From NCBI GenBank assembly GCA_030867875.1, contig JAOWCC010000577.1, positions 87,029,740 through 87,093,739 of the forward strand: a stretch of DNA of 64,000 nt, written 5' to 3'. The notes under the pieces were generated by a model. That model worked only from the letters and a program-made list of their open reading frames with translations. It searched no databases and was not told where the DNA came from. The translations under genes were made by a program, and so were the position numbers. How positions within the stretch are numbered: the first letter of the stretch is position 1; each line of letters opens with the position of its first letter. Source of the DNA: Actinernus sp. WN-2022 (Eukaryota; Cnidaria; Anthozoa; Actiniaria; Actinernidae). Shown here one piece after another: positions 11,883 through 23,067 of this stretch.

Positions 11883-12296
11883 GCCGGTAACAAAACGAGC
11901 AGGGGACTGGGACCTAGTTTATCAGAATTACTCTAATTCTAAAATGAAGTTCATCACATCATAGAGCATGTTGAAATTAGCATTTGTGCCAAGTTTGATA
12001 TAATTCAAGTGAATCGTGTCTGAATTATAAGCAATTGAAATTTATTTGTCCCTCCAAAATTTTACAATGAATGTATGGTTTGGAGGGACAACGTTAAATA
12101 ATAAGAGAGTTTGAATGGGAAAATTGACATATTTGATGCCATCTAGCATCGTCAATATTGAGCCAAAGTTCACCAAACTTTCCAGACTAGCTAAGTTTGA
12201 TCTGTGCTTTTGGAAAATAATGCTCACTTTGACTAGTTATTAATTGAATTAGTTTTACTGACTCGGTTCCAGTCCCCCACTCGTTTTGTTACCGGC
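11883..12296. mobile_element. TIR element abutting the previous MITE
   Basis: GCCGGTAACAAAACGAG at 11883 followed by GGGGACTGG is matched by the inverted right end CCAGTCCCCCACTCGTTTTG...ACCGGC ending at 12296. About 414 bp, no ORF of note. It sits two bases from the MITE at 11512-11880. Confidence 0.7.
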
Positions 12297-12736
12297 TGAA
12301 AAACGACAAGCGACATTCTCAGACCAAAATGGATTGTTCTTATTGGTGAATTCGTTTATTTTTGCTTTAAAAACTTTAAGACGAAGTTCAGATCCGTTTC
12401 ACACAGCGGAACAATTATAATTACCAACCATATATTTCCGTCTGGGAATATCGTTTGCCGTTTTTCCGGGACTAGCTGTATTCGTGATGTAGCGATTTCG
12501 CAGACCGGATTACATTTCGCATTGTTCGCTTTCATTGCGGCATGTTGTTAACAAAAGGTGCCTCATTAGCTTCTCTTGATTGGTCGTCCAATGTGGCAGC
12601 GACATCATTAATCATTTGAATTAAAATTACACAAACGCTGGTGATTGGCAAACAAAAACCAAAGGTCACAACTAAAGAAAAGAATCTTAATAAACGAAAG
12701 TTCATGTATTTAACAATCATGTTCTTTATATATATA

Positions 12737-12989
12737 CAGTCGATGCCAAAAAGGTTGTCCAGCAGAACATAATATAATACTTTAATATCCATTGTTTTGG
12801 CCTATTGTTTTGGTCTAGACAATAGCCCAAAACAATGGATATTATAGTATTATATTATGTTCTGCTGGACAACCTTTTTGGCATCGACTGTATATATATA
12901 TATATGTCTTGGTCTAGACAATAGCCCAAAACAATGGATATTGTAGTATTATATTATGTTCTGCTGGACAACCTTTTTGGCATCGACTG
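12737..12989. mobile_element. Mariner-like foldback with an extra third arm
   Basis: Arm 1 starts CAGTCGATGCCAAAAAGG at 12737. The same arm is inverted at about 12828-12890 and then repeated in that inverted orientation at about 12920-12989, each time meeting a (TA)n run. TA flanks and CAGTCG...CCAAAAAGG ends are typical of Tc1/mariner elements. Confidence 0.75.
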
Positions 12990-13272
12990 TATATATACTT
13001 TATACAGTCTCGGTAACGACCTAAGGTCAACTACATCACTTAATAGTTTTAAAATTAATCTTAAAAGAAACACTGAACTACTGTAAATAACTGAATAGAG
13101 TAAGTATACGTTAATTAGTTTTATTATTACTATTATTATCATTATTATTAGGGTAGAATAGCGTAGTTATAAGCACGACCACATCAGCAACGCTGTAAAT
13201 TTATCGTGGGTAAATAAATATTATTATTATTATTATTATATGTAAATGCCACCAAATATTTCCCCCTCGAAC

Positions 13273-13555
13273 CATAGTTAATAGAGTGGAATGGTTAGGA
13301 AACCCGGCAAACTTCAAAAGGGCTAACAAAGGCGCTGCGATTTAGGTTGGAAGGGGGTAAGACAAAAGATTGTGCACGATCATAGTTCATTAGCGTCCCC
13401 TGAACGACTGAACTCACACGTTTCTATTGGCTGATTGACTAACATGTTGGAATTTCTATTGTGTTTTGTGCACGGTAGTGGTCGAAAAAAGCTAACAAAG
13501 ACATATAACAAAGAAGGTACCTGAGTTTCCTAACCATTCCACTCTATTAACTATG
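13273..13555 (+). mobile_element. MITE family A, copy 1, 7-bp target duplication
   Basis: Begins CATAGTTAATAGAGTGGAAT and ends with the inverted ATTCCACTCTATTAACTATG. Flanked by perfect CTCGAAC at 13266-13272 and 13556-13562. 283 bp, non-coding; same sequence as copies at 14313 and 14887. Confidence 0.85.
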
Positions 13556-13625
13556 CTCGAACTAATATATAGACAACACAATAGAATACAATACAATAAA
13601 TATTATTTAAACACGCTTGGTTTAA

Positions 13626-13890
13626 CCACAGGCAGCCCAAGCTGACAAGTTACGAAAATATGGGAGCGTAAACGAACTCCGTTTACTAGCCAGAAATACT
13701 ATAAAAAGGAAGAAGGGGCTCCAAAAAAAACCGGGCTAAAATCAGCTTAAAACCACCCAACAAGGAGAGAACATCACAGTGGCAAGGTAAGTCTTTTTTT
13801 TTCAAAAAATATTTTCAGTATTTCTGGCTATTAAACGGAGTTCGTTCCGCTCCCATATTTTCGTAACTTGTCAGCTTGGGCTGCCTGTGC
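13626..13890. mobile_element. MITE with ~75-bp TIRs and TTTAA flanks
   Basis: ACAGGCAGCCCAAGCTGACA in the left arm is inverted near the right end, and arms continue through AGTTACGAAAATATGGGAG and AACGAACTCCGTTTA. TTTAA at 13621-13625 and 13891-13895 flanks both ends; TTAA-type targets suggest piggyBac or Kolobok relatives. A related CACAGGCAG end is seen around 38290-38310. Confidence 0.8.
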
Positions 13891-14312
13891 TTTAACTTTA
13901 GACGAAAATTTGAGTTGAATCGAAGGATCATTTATCCAAATTGTGCAACGCAGTGGTCTAGGAATGATACGACAAGCCCATGATCTGGTATCCATTGAAT
14001 CTTTAAAACAAATTTACAAAGCAAATATCCAGTCTCACTTCAGATTACTGCTTATCCGTATGGGATACATGTGATAAAGACTCCTACTACTCATTAATTA
14101 TTCATGAGCAATCCACCAATCCTAGGGCTGGATTTGTACCACGTGCCGTACTTTGAAACTCCCGTAGAATACTGTCATCACCACTTCAAAGTCCTAGTAC
14201 TTTGAAATTTCAAACTACTAGGACTTTGAAATGTCCTGTCCATAATAACTGGGAAACTAACATGTCAACAGTAAAGAAGTAAAGTGACATCGAAAGAAAA
14301 AACTGCCTCCAA

Positions 14313-14590
14313 CCATAGTTAATAGAGTGGAATGGTTAGGAAACCCGGCAAACTTCAAAAGGGCTAACAAAGGCGCTGCGATTTATGTTGGAAGGGGGCA
14401 AGACAAAAGATTGTGCAGAGTCATAGTTCATTAGCGTACCCTGAACGACTGAACTCACACGTTTCTATTGGCTTATTGATTAACACATTGGCATTTCTAT
14501 TGTGTTTTGTGCAGGGTCACGGTTGAAAAAAGCTAACAAAGACATATAACAAAGAAGGTCGCTGGGTTTCATAACCATTTCATAACCATT
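14313..14590 (+). mobile_element. MITE family A, copy 2, 3' end lost
   Basis: Same left end and body as the copy at 13273. The right inverted repeat is replaced by three tandem ATAACCATTTC units at about 14568-14603, so no target duplication can be read. Confidence 0.75.
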
Positions 14591-14689
14591 TCATAACCAT
14601 TTCGGCCGAAGCGGCCTCGACATTTGAAATTTCACTCGAATTTTGAAACCCATAGAATACGGTGCACCAATATGATAGGTGTACACATC

Positions 14690-14868
14690 AAAGTGCAGAA
14701 ACTCGGTTCTCCCTTCATGTAGGCAGACAAATTGTATTGTATATTGTATTGTATTGTGTATTGTGTTCTATTGTATTGTGTATTTCGTTCTATTGTGTTA
14801 ATTCTATTGTATTTTGATAGCAATTCATGTGTTGCCTACATGAAGAGACCACCAAAAACTCTGGCCAT
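14690..14868. mobile_element. TIR element enclosing a TATTG microsatellite, copy 1
   Basis: CCCTTCATGTAGGCAGACAA at 14711 faces an inverted CTCTTCATGTAGGCAACACA ending near 14847. Between them is a run of TATTG/TATTGTG-type repeats (about 14730-14815). The same arrangement occurs at 58055-58226. Confidence 0.7.
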
Positions 14869-14886
14869 TTATTTTATGGGTAGGAG

Positions 14887-15175
14887 CATAGTTAATAGAG
14901 TGGAATGGTTAGGAAACTCAGATACCTTCTTTGTTATAGGTCTTTGTTAGCTTTTTTCGACCACTACCGTGCACAAAACACAATAGAAATTCCAACATGT
15001 TAGTCAATCAGCCAATAGAAACGTGTGAGTTCAGTCGTTCAGGGAACGCTAATGAACTATGATCGTGCACAATCTTTTGTCTTACCCCCTTCCAACCTAA
15101 ATCGCAGCGCCTTTGTTATAATTAGCCCTTTTGAAGTTTGCCGGGTTTCCTAACCATTCCACTCTATTAACTATG
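14887..15175 (-). mobile_element. MITE family A, copy 3 (inverted), 7-bp target duplication
   Basis: Reverse-oriented copy of the family at 13273, with the same 30-bp inverted ends. Flanked by perfect GTAGGAG at 14880-14886 and 15176-15182. 289 bp. Confidence 0.85.
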
Positions 15176-15182
15176 GTAGGAG

Positions 15183-15627
15183 TAAGTTCATTACTGAATG
15201 CAACTACAGCCGATCTCCGCGAGCGTTTCCAAATCATCATAGCAAAGACTTGTGTAATTGATTTAAAGTATTCAAATGAATATCAATCACGACTTTGCTG
15301 AACAACTTGCGGCAGCAGTGAGCCAGACGATCGTAAGAACATTTGCCCTAAGGAATCATAACTCTTCGCCAACGGCAACGGCGGGAATTATCTTCCCGCC
15401 TCCGAGTCCGAGACCCGCGGCTCTAAATCTGACCCGTGATTGATATTCATTTGAATACAGAGAAATATGGAGATTAAAAAAACCTAGCTGTACTGTAGAC
15501 GTAGTGGTGTAGAACAACATGTAGAAGCACGACAACAGGAACCGTCATGAGTTAACATAGGATCGAGGCTTGACACGGAGACGAGGCTAAATACGGTTTC
15601 TACTATTGCGCACATAATTTGCGCATA
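15183..15627. other. No gene seen
   Basis: No ORF or repeat family supported. Confidence 0.4.
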
Positions 15628-15735
15628 TAATTCATCATGACATAATTCATTATGTGCACATTATGTCACATAATTCATTATGTGCACATTATGTGACATA
15701 ATTCGTAATGTGCACATTATGTCACATAATTCATT
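15628..15735. repeat. 28-bp tandem repeat, ~3.5 copies, internally palindromic
   Basis: Units contain CATAATGTGCACATTATG and CATAATTCATTATG, both self-complementary, spaced 28 bp apart. Diverged ATAAT-rich sequence continues to about 16070 without gene features. Confidence 0.7.
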
Positions 15736-16680
15736 GTCGTACTTTGCATGAATTATATGGTACAACATATATTATGTGATATAATAAATTATGTGCAACT
15801 TATGTTACATAATGAAATAATTGGCAAAACATTTTTATAAAACAATGATCTGAAAATAAAATAATTGTTTCAAACAATGTTGTAATGGGGGATATATTAT
15901 TTCATATAATTGGGAAACCATACGATTAGACGGTTTCATATTTTTAGATATAATGTAATTTTGTCATCTAATTATTTCATATAATAGTGATTTGCATTTC
16001 ACAAATTATATGATATAAAACAATAATATGAGATAATTTTGACATAATAACCATATAATTTGATGATGTAATTTCAGGACATTTGGCACCCCATAGAATA
16101 CAACACTTTTACTCGGAACAGGCAGGAAAGCTTAAAGTAAAGTAAGGGAAGAGGTCAAAACAATGGATTTCGAATGGGACACAATTTTGTCAGGGGAGGT
16201 GGTGGGTGGCGGGTAATACCCCCTGCCCCTTTTTTCGAGGGTGATTTTCTCGCGTTGTGAAATAGGGATACGTGATTTTAATGCAGACACACGTACTTCT
16301 CTGCCTGTAGAAACTAGAAATGTAGTTACTTCTTCAATAAGTATTTTATTCAGGAAGATATTTGTGGTCAAAAATCTAGATTTTGCCAAAATAGGTGGTG
16401 GGTTCCGGGTACAACCCCCCTTCCATCAAAATTGGGTCCCGCCAGAGTACCATTGTTTTGACCTCTTCCCTAAATGCACTCTCTATTTACTGTTTGGAGA
16501 AATATTTTTCGTGATTTTATAAATTAATGTTTACGTTAGCAGAACGTAACCCGAACGGAACTGCCGAATTCCATCTGCAAAGCAAGAATTCAATGCTGTT
16601 TTTGAAATTCTTTCGCGGAAAATAGAAGAGATTAAAATAGCTTACAGGTTTACACAATAGTCCAGTTTCTTATTCGAAAA
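15736..16680. other. No gene seen; AT-rich then mixed sequence
   Basis: 15740-16070 is AT-rich, with recurring ATAATT words related to the repeat on its left. Around 16130-16470 the words GAGGTCAAAACAATGG and CCATTGTTTTGACCTC face each other (16150 and 16450), so this may be a further ~320-bp TIR element. The opposed ORFs there have no recognised similarity. Confidence 0.5.
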
Positions 16681-16874
16681 TTACCGCTGAATGCAATGAC
16701 TACAGACGCATGTACGCAGGGTTAGCCTCATTCTGAAGTTAAACATTCTGAAACTACCAGCGAGAAGGTGCAAAATGTGAAACTTCAACAATACACAGTG
16801 TTGTGAATAGCCCACCTTCTCGCTGGTATTTCTGAATGTTTAACTTCAGAATGAGACATTGCATTCAGCGGTAA
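16681..16874. mobile_element. Foldback element
   Basis: TTACCGCTGAATGCAATG at 16681 is inverted at the right end (ending 16874). A second pair of arms, CTCATTCTGAAGTTAAACAT and its inverse, encloses the ACCAGCGAGAAGGTG hairpin. Confidence 0.75.
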
Positions 16875-18249
16875 TATTCAAATACAAAACTGGTCTATTT
16901 AATAAATTTATTGACAACAAATTCATAAAACATTTAATTATTTTGATTAACCCTTTCACTACTGGAGGCATTTGGGCTCAATTGGTGAAATGCAGAGTGC
17001 TAACTCAACCCTCCCCCATCAGTTCCAGTTTGGCTAGCCCGGGCTAGTTAAATACTGCTGACTTTTTAAACCAAGGGCTCAAACTTTCCCCATGATGCCA
17101 TTCGGCAGAATTCTACGGACTCGGCGGCGGTAGGTTTTCCAATCGGAAATGTGCTCTAATTTTGGACAAATAAGCCACTGTAAGAGAGCTAGAGGACATC
17201 ATTAAGTCTGAGGACGGCTGAAAAGTACTTGGCTTGCTTTTAGTAGGCTTGTGAGGGGTTTCACAGGGTTTTTCTGTTGTGTTTCTGCTTTGAGACACAT
17301 GAAATAATTCCGTTCACTGAAATCCTTGAAATCCTGCAGTTGGTTGTCTTTTCCCCCTGCTCAACCTATTAGGATGTGTTTTTGTCACTTTAAAGCAACG
17401 GCTTGAGTCCAAATCACCGCTCTTGGTTGTAGGGGTAAAAGACTTCTAAAAAAAATCTACAGGAGTCCCAGAGCGGGAGTCCCCTTGTGAATTTTTTTGA
17501 TTACCCAGCATGCAATTGGAGGTGGGAGCAGGAAAATGTGATCGAGTGAAATGCAGTGTAAACATCGGCGTGGTTCACAGTCGCTTGGTGTGTTTTGTGC
17601 AAACAAACCTGCTGGTTGGAAATATTAAACAAGGTACTGTAACGACTGAGTGGTTATTTTGTATTTGCTCTTGATTTCAAGTGCGAATGGGAAGGTTTTT
17701 TTGAGCCGATTTTCTGCTCCTCAAAATTGGTGAAAATCGAAGAAACGAACAACAATCTCCAAAACAAATGCGTTTTTCTCCAAAGTGGGACAGTCAAGCG
17801 ATCTCCGTTGTAGCTCTCGCTTTGAAGTTATTCATCGCCAGGACAGATCCACGACGAAATTATATCTATTTGTTTTATACGATAATTAGCGAACTTCCTA
17901 AAGAGAATAAAGCACGCGTGACCAGACAGATCCAGGGCAGAATAGGTACTCATTGATCGAGTGGGAGGGCCGGACGGGAAAACATTTGGCTCGAGCCGGT
18001 CACGATGTACGGACCTCGCACAACGTACAAAATTACCATTCAGCCCGACTTAATTCAGTCAATAAGGTTTGTATCATATGACCACTTAGTTTGTTTTAAT
18101 AACGGGAAAACAAGCATAACATGAGATGGGCCAGGCGTATTTTCCCGGGTCGCTTACGTTAGACACGTACGGCCCCCATCACATGACCTTTGTAAATGGG
18201 TTTGAAAGGAAAACGCGCCCAGGATCGTATGGGTAATATGATAATTAAC
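16875..18249. other. No gene seen
   Basis: Short opposed ORFs (for example 17113-17298) carry no recognised domain. No repeat shared with other parts of the window was found. Confidence 0.4.
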
Positions 18250-18452
18250 AATTATTCACCGAAGTGGAGGTGAATAGTGATGGCTATTTACCGAGCCGCT
18301 TAAAAATAGTTATTTTATTTTCTGTCAAATGGACAAAAACTCGCGCGAGATGATCGCTGCTTTGCTCGGAGGTGAATAATAAATCATATTCACTGTTTGA
18401 GTAGCCAATCAGAGCGCGCGAAAAGTGATATTCACTGGTGTGGTATATACTA
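18250..18452 (+). repeat. Interspersed repeat family B, copy 1
   Basis: A ~203-bp segment from TATTCACCGAAGTGGAGG to GTGTGGTATATACTA. It contains GACAAAAACTCGCGCGAGAT and matches an inverted copy at 60881-61118 over its whole length. Non-coding. Confidence 0.75.
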
Positions 18453-18481
18453 ATAAGTTATATTTTCTAATTCGTGCAATA

Positions 18482-18618
18482 GCGGTTTTACTTAACCCGT
18501 TAAACAAAAATTAATAGTCAGTATCTAATAGTCATATAGAAACAAAACAAAAACGAAATTAGTGTCTAATAGTGTCTATTAGTCTAATATATATTTCACG
18601 GGTTAAGTAAAATCACAC
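18482..18618. mobile_element. Mariner-like MITE, copy 2, TA target
   Basis: Same family as 7018-7158: left end GCGGTTTTACTTAACCCG, right end inverted CGGGTTAAGTAAAATCACAC, with TA at 18480-18481 and 18619-18620. Confidence 0.75.
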
Positions 18619-18699
18619 TAGTGATTTGGATCTAAACGCTTGTAATTTTAGAATTATAGAGAAATACATACTTTACCAAGAGGGAATCAGCGTCCTTGA

Positions 18700-18962
18700 A
18701 AGGGGAGGATCAAGGATTTTTGAAGGGGGTGGGGGCTGTCATAGATTTTTGTGTTCGGGTCTTCGGGAACATGCATACCCTGGGTGCCAGAGGTTCCACT
18801 GCCCTCTCTAAGCCAAAGTTAACTAGAGAGGGCAGTAGAACCTCTAGCACCCAGGGTAGAACATGCATTGTCTGTAAAATGCTGCAATTTGGCCAGTCCA
18901 ACCACCCCAAAGGGTGGTGGCTAGCCACCCAATCCACCCCCACCCCCCTAAATCCGCCCCTG
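18700..18962. mobile_element. hAT-like GC-rich element with nested palindrome
   Basis: The right end AATCCGCCCCTG is a hAT-type terminus and the left end AGGGGAGGATCAAGGATT is a weaker match. Inside, 18776-18858 forms a strong hairpin (CCCTGGGTGCCAGAGGTT against its inverse, with CTGCCCTCTCTA arms). A fragment of the same arm, CTGCCAGAGGTTCTACTGCC, appears near 60335. Confidence 0.6.
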
Positions 18963-19078
18963 CTTAAAGCCCACTTCTGATATATGCTTCACTTGTCACG
19001 CAGAACGGTTTACGAGTCTCCGAGGTAAATTAATTATAAGTTTATTCTATTATTAAGAAAAGAAAACATTCAATTTAC

Positions 19079-19981
19079 CCAGGAGCCCATAACCAGGAGC
19101 GTCCATATTTCCTCAGTAGCGGTCACAGCGTTTTCACAAGTTGGGTTATTTTTATATCATTTTCCCCGCGAATTAGTTGTTGCGTGGCGGAACAAACGAT
19201 GCCTCATTAGCTGGTTTTGTTATACCAACAACATGGCTGCCACGCTTTTGTGATTTTATTTAGGAATGATTGCAATCGATCGAAGAATGTCGGAAACCGT
19301 TCTCAAAATAACCTAACTTGTGAAAACGCTGTGACATAAGCCTAGTATGAGGGATGGACGCTCCCCGGGGGGGGAGGGGGGGGGGTACTCCTGTTTGTGA
19401 CGTATTATGTATGTGCCGCCCGGGTGGGTCAGGGTTTTGAGCTCAGTTTGGGCAGGTAGGGTCAGGGTTTTGAACTGATTTGGGCAGATCAGGGTAAGGA
19501 TTTGAGTATAATTTGGGTGCAGTCAGGGTCGGGGTTCAGTATTTTTTAGGCAGTTCATTTTTTTTAGCTACTATGTCAAAAAAAGACATTCTGTTGCCGC
19601 ATTTTGATCGCCTGCCCACATGCAAGCACTGAGGTTCCCATACATCGTGACGCCGCTAATTCGTACTTCAGTACAAGTTTATCTATGTACTTCATCTGCC
19701 GATTTGTTTACCCAATGCCACGTCCCGACTTGAAATGTTCCGTATTTTGCATGAAATCCCGGTACGCGGTATACCGGCCAGGATATATATCCGACCGTGT
19801 TTTGAAAACAATTTAAAGAAGGGGCAATCAGGTTTTTTTTCCCCAAAAGGGGGCAATCAGGGTTTTGGAGCTCGGATTGGGTCAAACAGGGTCAGAGCCT
19901 CTTGGCCTCACATACATACCCATTTTTCATGTAAGTACCCCCCCCCCCCCCCCCCCCCCCTCCTGGTTATGGGCTCCTGAT
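19079..19981. mobile_element. Large TIR element with G/C homopolymer tracts
   Basis: CAGGAGCCCATAACCAGGAG near 19079 is inverted at about 19961-19979. The interior carries repeated GGGTCAGGGTTTTGA-like words and is bounded inside by a G-rich run at about 19363-19385 and a C run of roughly 30 at 19938-19961. No transposase is recognisable. Homopolymer lengths are probably unreliable. Confidence 0.6.
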
Positions 19982-20735
19982 TAACCCCGGAGCGTCATAC
20001 TGAAACCTTTGTGGGTGACTAGTGAGGGCTCAATCACTACCCTCCCACCCCTCACTTGGACATGCATCGTTTCATTAATGTTGAAGTGCATTTTCGCCCT
20101 GGTAATTATATTTCTTACGAAGAGACTAGAGGCCATAGACAAAGGATTCTGGAATAAAAAGTTGATTTGATTTATGTCATTGTCTATTGACCGTTCAAAG
20201 TTGCCCAAAAACGTGTCGTGGGTTTCCTGTGGACGAAAATCAAGTGCGCGAGATTGGCACTGGGTCTAGTTTGACGTCATCAACAGAACACGCTCGATGG
20301 GCCATTGCATGAAAGGCCTTGCCGAATAAAACCTCTCCGAAACGTTTAGCGCGATATTATCATCTTTCTCGGTTATCTATTCAATTACTTAGGAAATAAG
20401 CCAACGCTTTTTACCCGCGAAGAGACGAGTTCTGTTGATGACGTCACGTTTTATTCTCGTCCCAGCTCCCCGAACGTACGCGGGAAATTATTCTAAATTT
20501 GGAAGTTTAGTCGTTAAAAAAATTATGAAAACATTTTTATTTTAAAATTTCGGAATTTTTTCCTTACCTTTTAAAGTCTAAGCTTTAAAAAAAGCATAAC
20601 TGATCAGCGCTTATATGCACTTTAACCATTAAAGGTTAGGGTGAAGTGTGGGTGAAGTGTGGGGGAGGGGTGGGGGTTTTCCAGAAACCGTCCATCGAAA
20701 GTAGGCTATTAAAATTAACGCTAAACGGGCTTAGA
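19982..20735. other. No gene seen; small inverted repeat
   Basis: TGACGTCATCAACAGAAC near 20273 is inverted near 20430-20448, so a ~175-bp MITE is possible. The rest is unremarkable. Confidence 0.45.
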
Positions 20736-21020
20736 GGGGAGCCAGGGTGGCGCAGTGGTTAAGCGCTTCGCCTCTCACCTCTGTGGCCCAGGTTCGAATC
20801 CCGGACGCGGCGCCATATGCGAGTTGAGTTTGTTGGTATCTCGCCCTTGCTCCGAGGGTTTTTCTCCGGGTTCTCCGGTTTTCATCCCTCCTCAAAAACC
20901 AACCTAAATTCCAATTCGACCATGGAGTTCGTCGGAATACTTAAACATAAGCCTCTGGCTTGGGAGACCCGGTAACGGCTTCCTGTATCTTCGACGTAAA
21001 ATAAACCATCTATTTATTAA
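20736..21020 (+). mobile_element. tRNA-derived SINE, family 1, copy 1
   Basis: Begins GGGGAGCCAGGGTGGCGCAG. A pol III box A-like sequence (GGCGCAGTGGTTAAGCGC, 20749-20766) and box B GGTTCGAATCC (20791-20801) are followed by a ~200-bp body with GTTTTTCTCCGGGTTCTCCG. Inverted copies lie at 35380-35559 and 36340-36496. It is a retroposed element, not a tRNA gene. Confidence 0.85.
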
Positions 21021-21455
21021 CTCAAGACATGTACTCCAATAATTAAATGTTCTCCACCAATCGGAGCGTGGCTAGCATTATTTATTGTACGATAGATCAC
21101 AACATTTAGACAACACATAGACCATTACCAGATGTCCACAACCTGCCATTACTCAATCAAGGTTTTTTTTATTTCTTATCTGCAAAACTACAACCAAAAA
21201 TAAAACACTACGACCTACCAAAAATAAAACATTACCCTTCACTATATATCTGTCAAATCACAGACAGGGAAGTAAACAATAAATCATAAAGTCTGTCCAA
21301 GGCATGTGTCACAACATGCTGTGGAAATAAGGTAATAAATGTCTGCTACTGTGAGGGATGAATGTACAACATGAAACCAATAACTGGGAGTTAAACAACA
21401 CTGACATGCGAACATCGCGATACGGAATTATCCACTGAAGGAACGAGAAGGGAGA
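21021..21455. other. No gene seen
   Basis: No supported ORF or repeat. Confidence 0.4.
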
Positions 21456-21609
21456 TGGGGCAAAGTCGGTACCATCAAGGGGCAAAGTCGGTACCATCAA
21501 GGGGCAAAGTCGGTACCATCAAGGGGCAAAGTCGGTACCATCAAGGGGCAAAGTCGGTACCATCAAGGTGCAAAGTCGGTACCATCAAGGGGCAAAGTCG
21601 GTACCATCA
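21456..21609 (+). repeat. 22-bp minisatellite, 7 units
   Basis: Units of GGGGCAAAGTCGGTACCATC plus AA, nearly identical, with G-to-T variants in the sixth unit and just past the last. The open frame across it is a consequence of the array. Confidence 0.9.
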
Positions 21610-21610
21610 A

Positions 21611-21705
21611 GGTGCTTGGGATCGTTACTGGGGACAGTTAATTGCGAGATTTCCCGTTTCTTTGTATTCTGCAATTAGGTCTCCCCAGTAACGATCCCAA
21701 GCGCC
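21611..21705. repeat. Hairpin next to the minisatellite
   Basis: GGTGCTTGGGATCGTTACTG at 21611 is inverted as CAGTAACGATCCCAAGCGCC ending at 21705. One arm alone recurs near 28139 (CAGTAACGATCCCAAGCGCC), so this is an element end seen elsewhere. Confidence 0.75.
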
Positions 21706-21762
21706 TTTAAGAAACTCGCCCCAACCCCCTACTCATTTCTAAGTCCGGAATTAGGTATATAC

Positions 21763-21862
21763 TTCATGGTAGTGTTTCGTTCCAGTCTCCCTGCATAATA
21801 CTGTAAAACAGTAGAGAAAATGATTATGCAGGGGACTATATGGAACGAAGCACTACCATGAA
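21763..21862. repeat. Foldback repeat
   Basis: TTCATGGTAGTG (21763-21774) is exactly inverted at 21851-21862, with arms continuing as TTTCGTTCC and CCTGCATAAT. Confidence 0.7.
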
Positions 21863-22850
21863 TTATTTACCGGGAATTACCTACGGATTTCATTAAATGT
21901 TTTCGAGTACTCAAGGGGATGCTGTGAACTCCGAAAGAAAAACGTTGTCGCAATAAAAGATTAAAACAACTACTGAAATATCTATGATGGCATCATATAT
22001 AATGGCAGTGATGAGCCTCGAAATACCCAAAATACCAAATAACCAAATTAAGAGTTTTGAGACAGCTCTGGACAATAATGTCAAAATCTCACCGTATACT
22101 CACAAAATATAAAAATATACGAACAATTAAATTTATCAAATACCCATATTTCAATGTAAAAATACTGTATACCAAGGGAGGATGAGGTAAGAGAACGAAT
22201 CCCCATGCCCTATGATAACTGTTTGAAATCTATTTTTAGTTTCACAACACGTGATGTAATTGATTTTTATCTCGTTCTGGTAGGCTACCGTCGTTACCCA
22301 ATGTTTATATCCCCTGGGTACTCATACCATCGTTATAAACCACTCCTTAGTTCAAGAGCGCTACTTTACACCAATCAGGTGTCTTACTTAAAATAACCAG
22401 GCTGTCACTGTTAATCTAAAAATAGATTTCCTATAACTATCATTGGAACAGACCCATGTATGGGGGATTCGTTCTCTTGCCTCATACTCTCTTGTTTATA
22501 CTCAATTTAAAAATCCTTGGATACATGCAGTATACCCAAAACCCCTGGCCGACCGAGAGTGATTACAGGATGAAAAATGGTGGTTTAGAGTGAAACGTAT
22601 AATAGGGGAAAAAATAATTCACTTTGATCATGGAGTGGAGGGCATTTCTAAGGTATTTCTCTTCTATCCTACAATGTTATTTTCTACTGTATTTTATTTA
22701 AATTAGCAACCCACGGGGAGCTTTAAAACTTACAACCAGGAGCCAACACAATAAAACGTTTACTGTATTTTACAAGTCTCCTAATTGTTTGTCGACGTTT
22801 AAATATGCAATGACCAGACTTGTAAAATACACGTGTAAAAGCTTTATTGA
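21863..22850. other. No gene seen
   Basis: AT-rich. AGAGAACGAATCCCCATG near 22191 and its near-inverse GGGGGATTCGTTCTCTTGC near 22463 suggest another TIR element of about 280 bp, with weak support. Confidence 0.4.
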
Positions 22851-23067
22851 ATAGAGGTAATCGGCTAACTCGGTTGCCACCCAATTCAGATCATGTGATG
22901 TAAACCAAACATTACTCTGGAGAATTGACTCTTTGAAAATTAATTTTATTCAGATAGGCATGACTGCATTATGATTAGAATGAAAAAGGAATAATTCCCC
23001 AGAGTAGCATCTGTTTACATCACATGATCTGAATTGGGTGGCAACAGCGTTAGCCGATTACCTCTAT
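22851..23067. mobile_element. MITE with ~75-bp TIRs
   Basis: ATAGAGGTAATCGGCTAAC at 22851 is inverted at 23049-23067, with arms through GTTGCCACCCAATTCAGATC and ATGTGATGTAAAC. TA directly borders GAGG/CCTC on each side, consistent with a mariner-type target. Confidence 0.8.

Noticed and set aside
15628..15735. CRISPR-like array of regularly spaced palindromic repeats
   Set aside because: Eukaryotic context, only about 3.5 units, no unique spacers; it is a simple tandem repeat.
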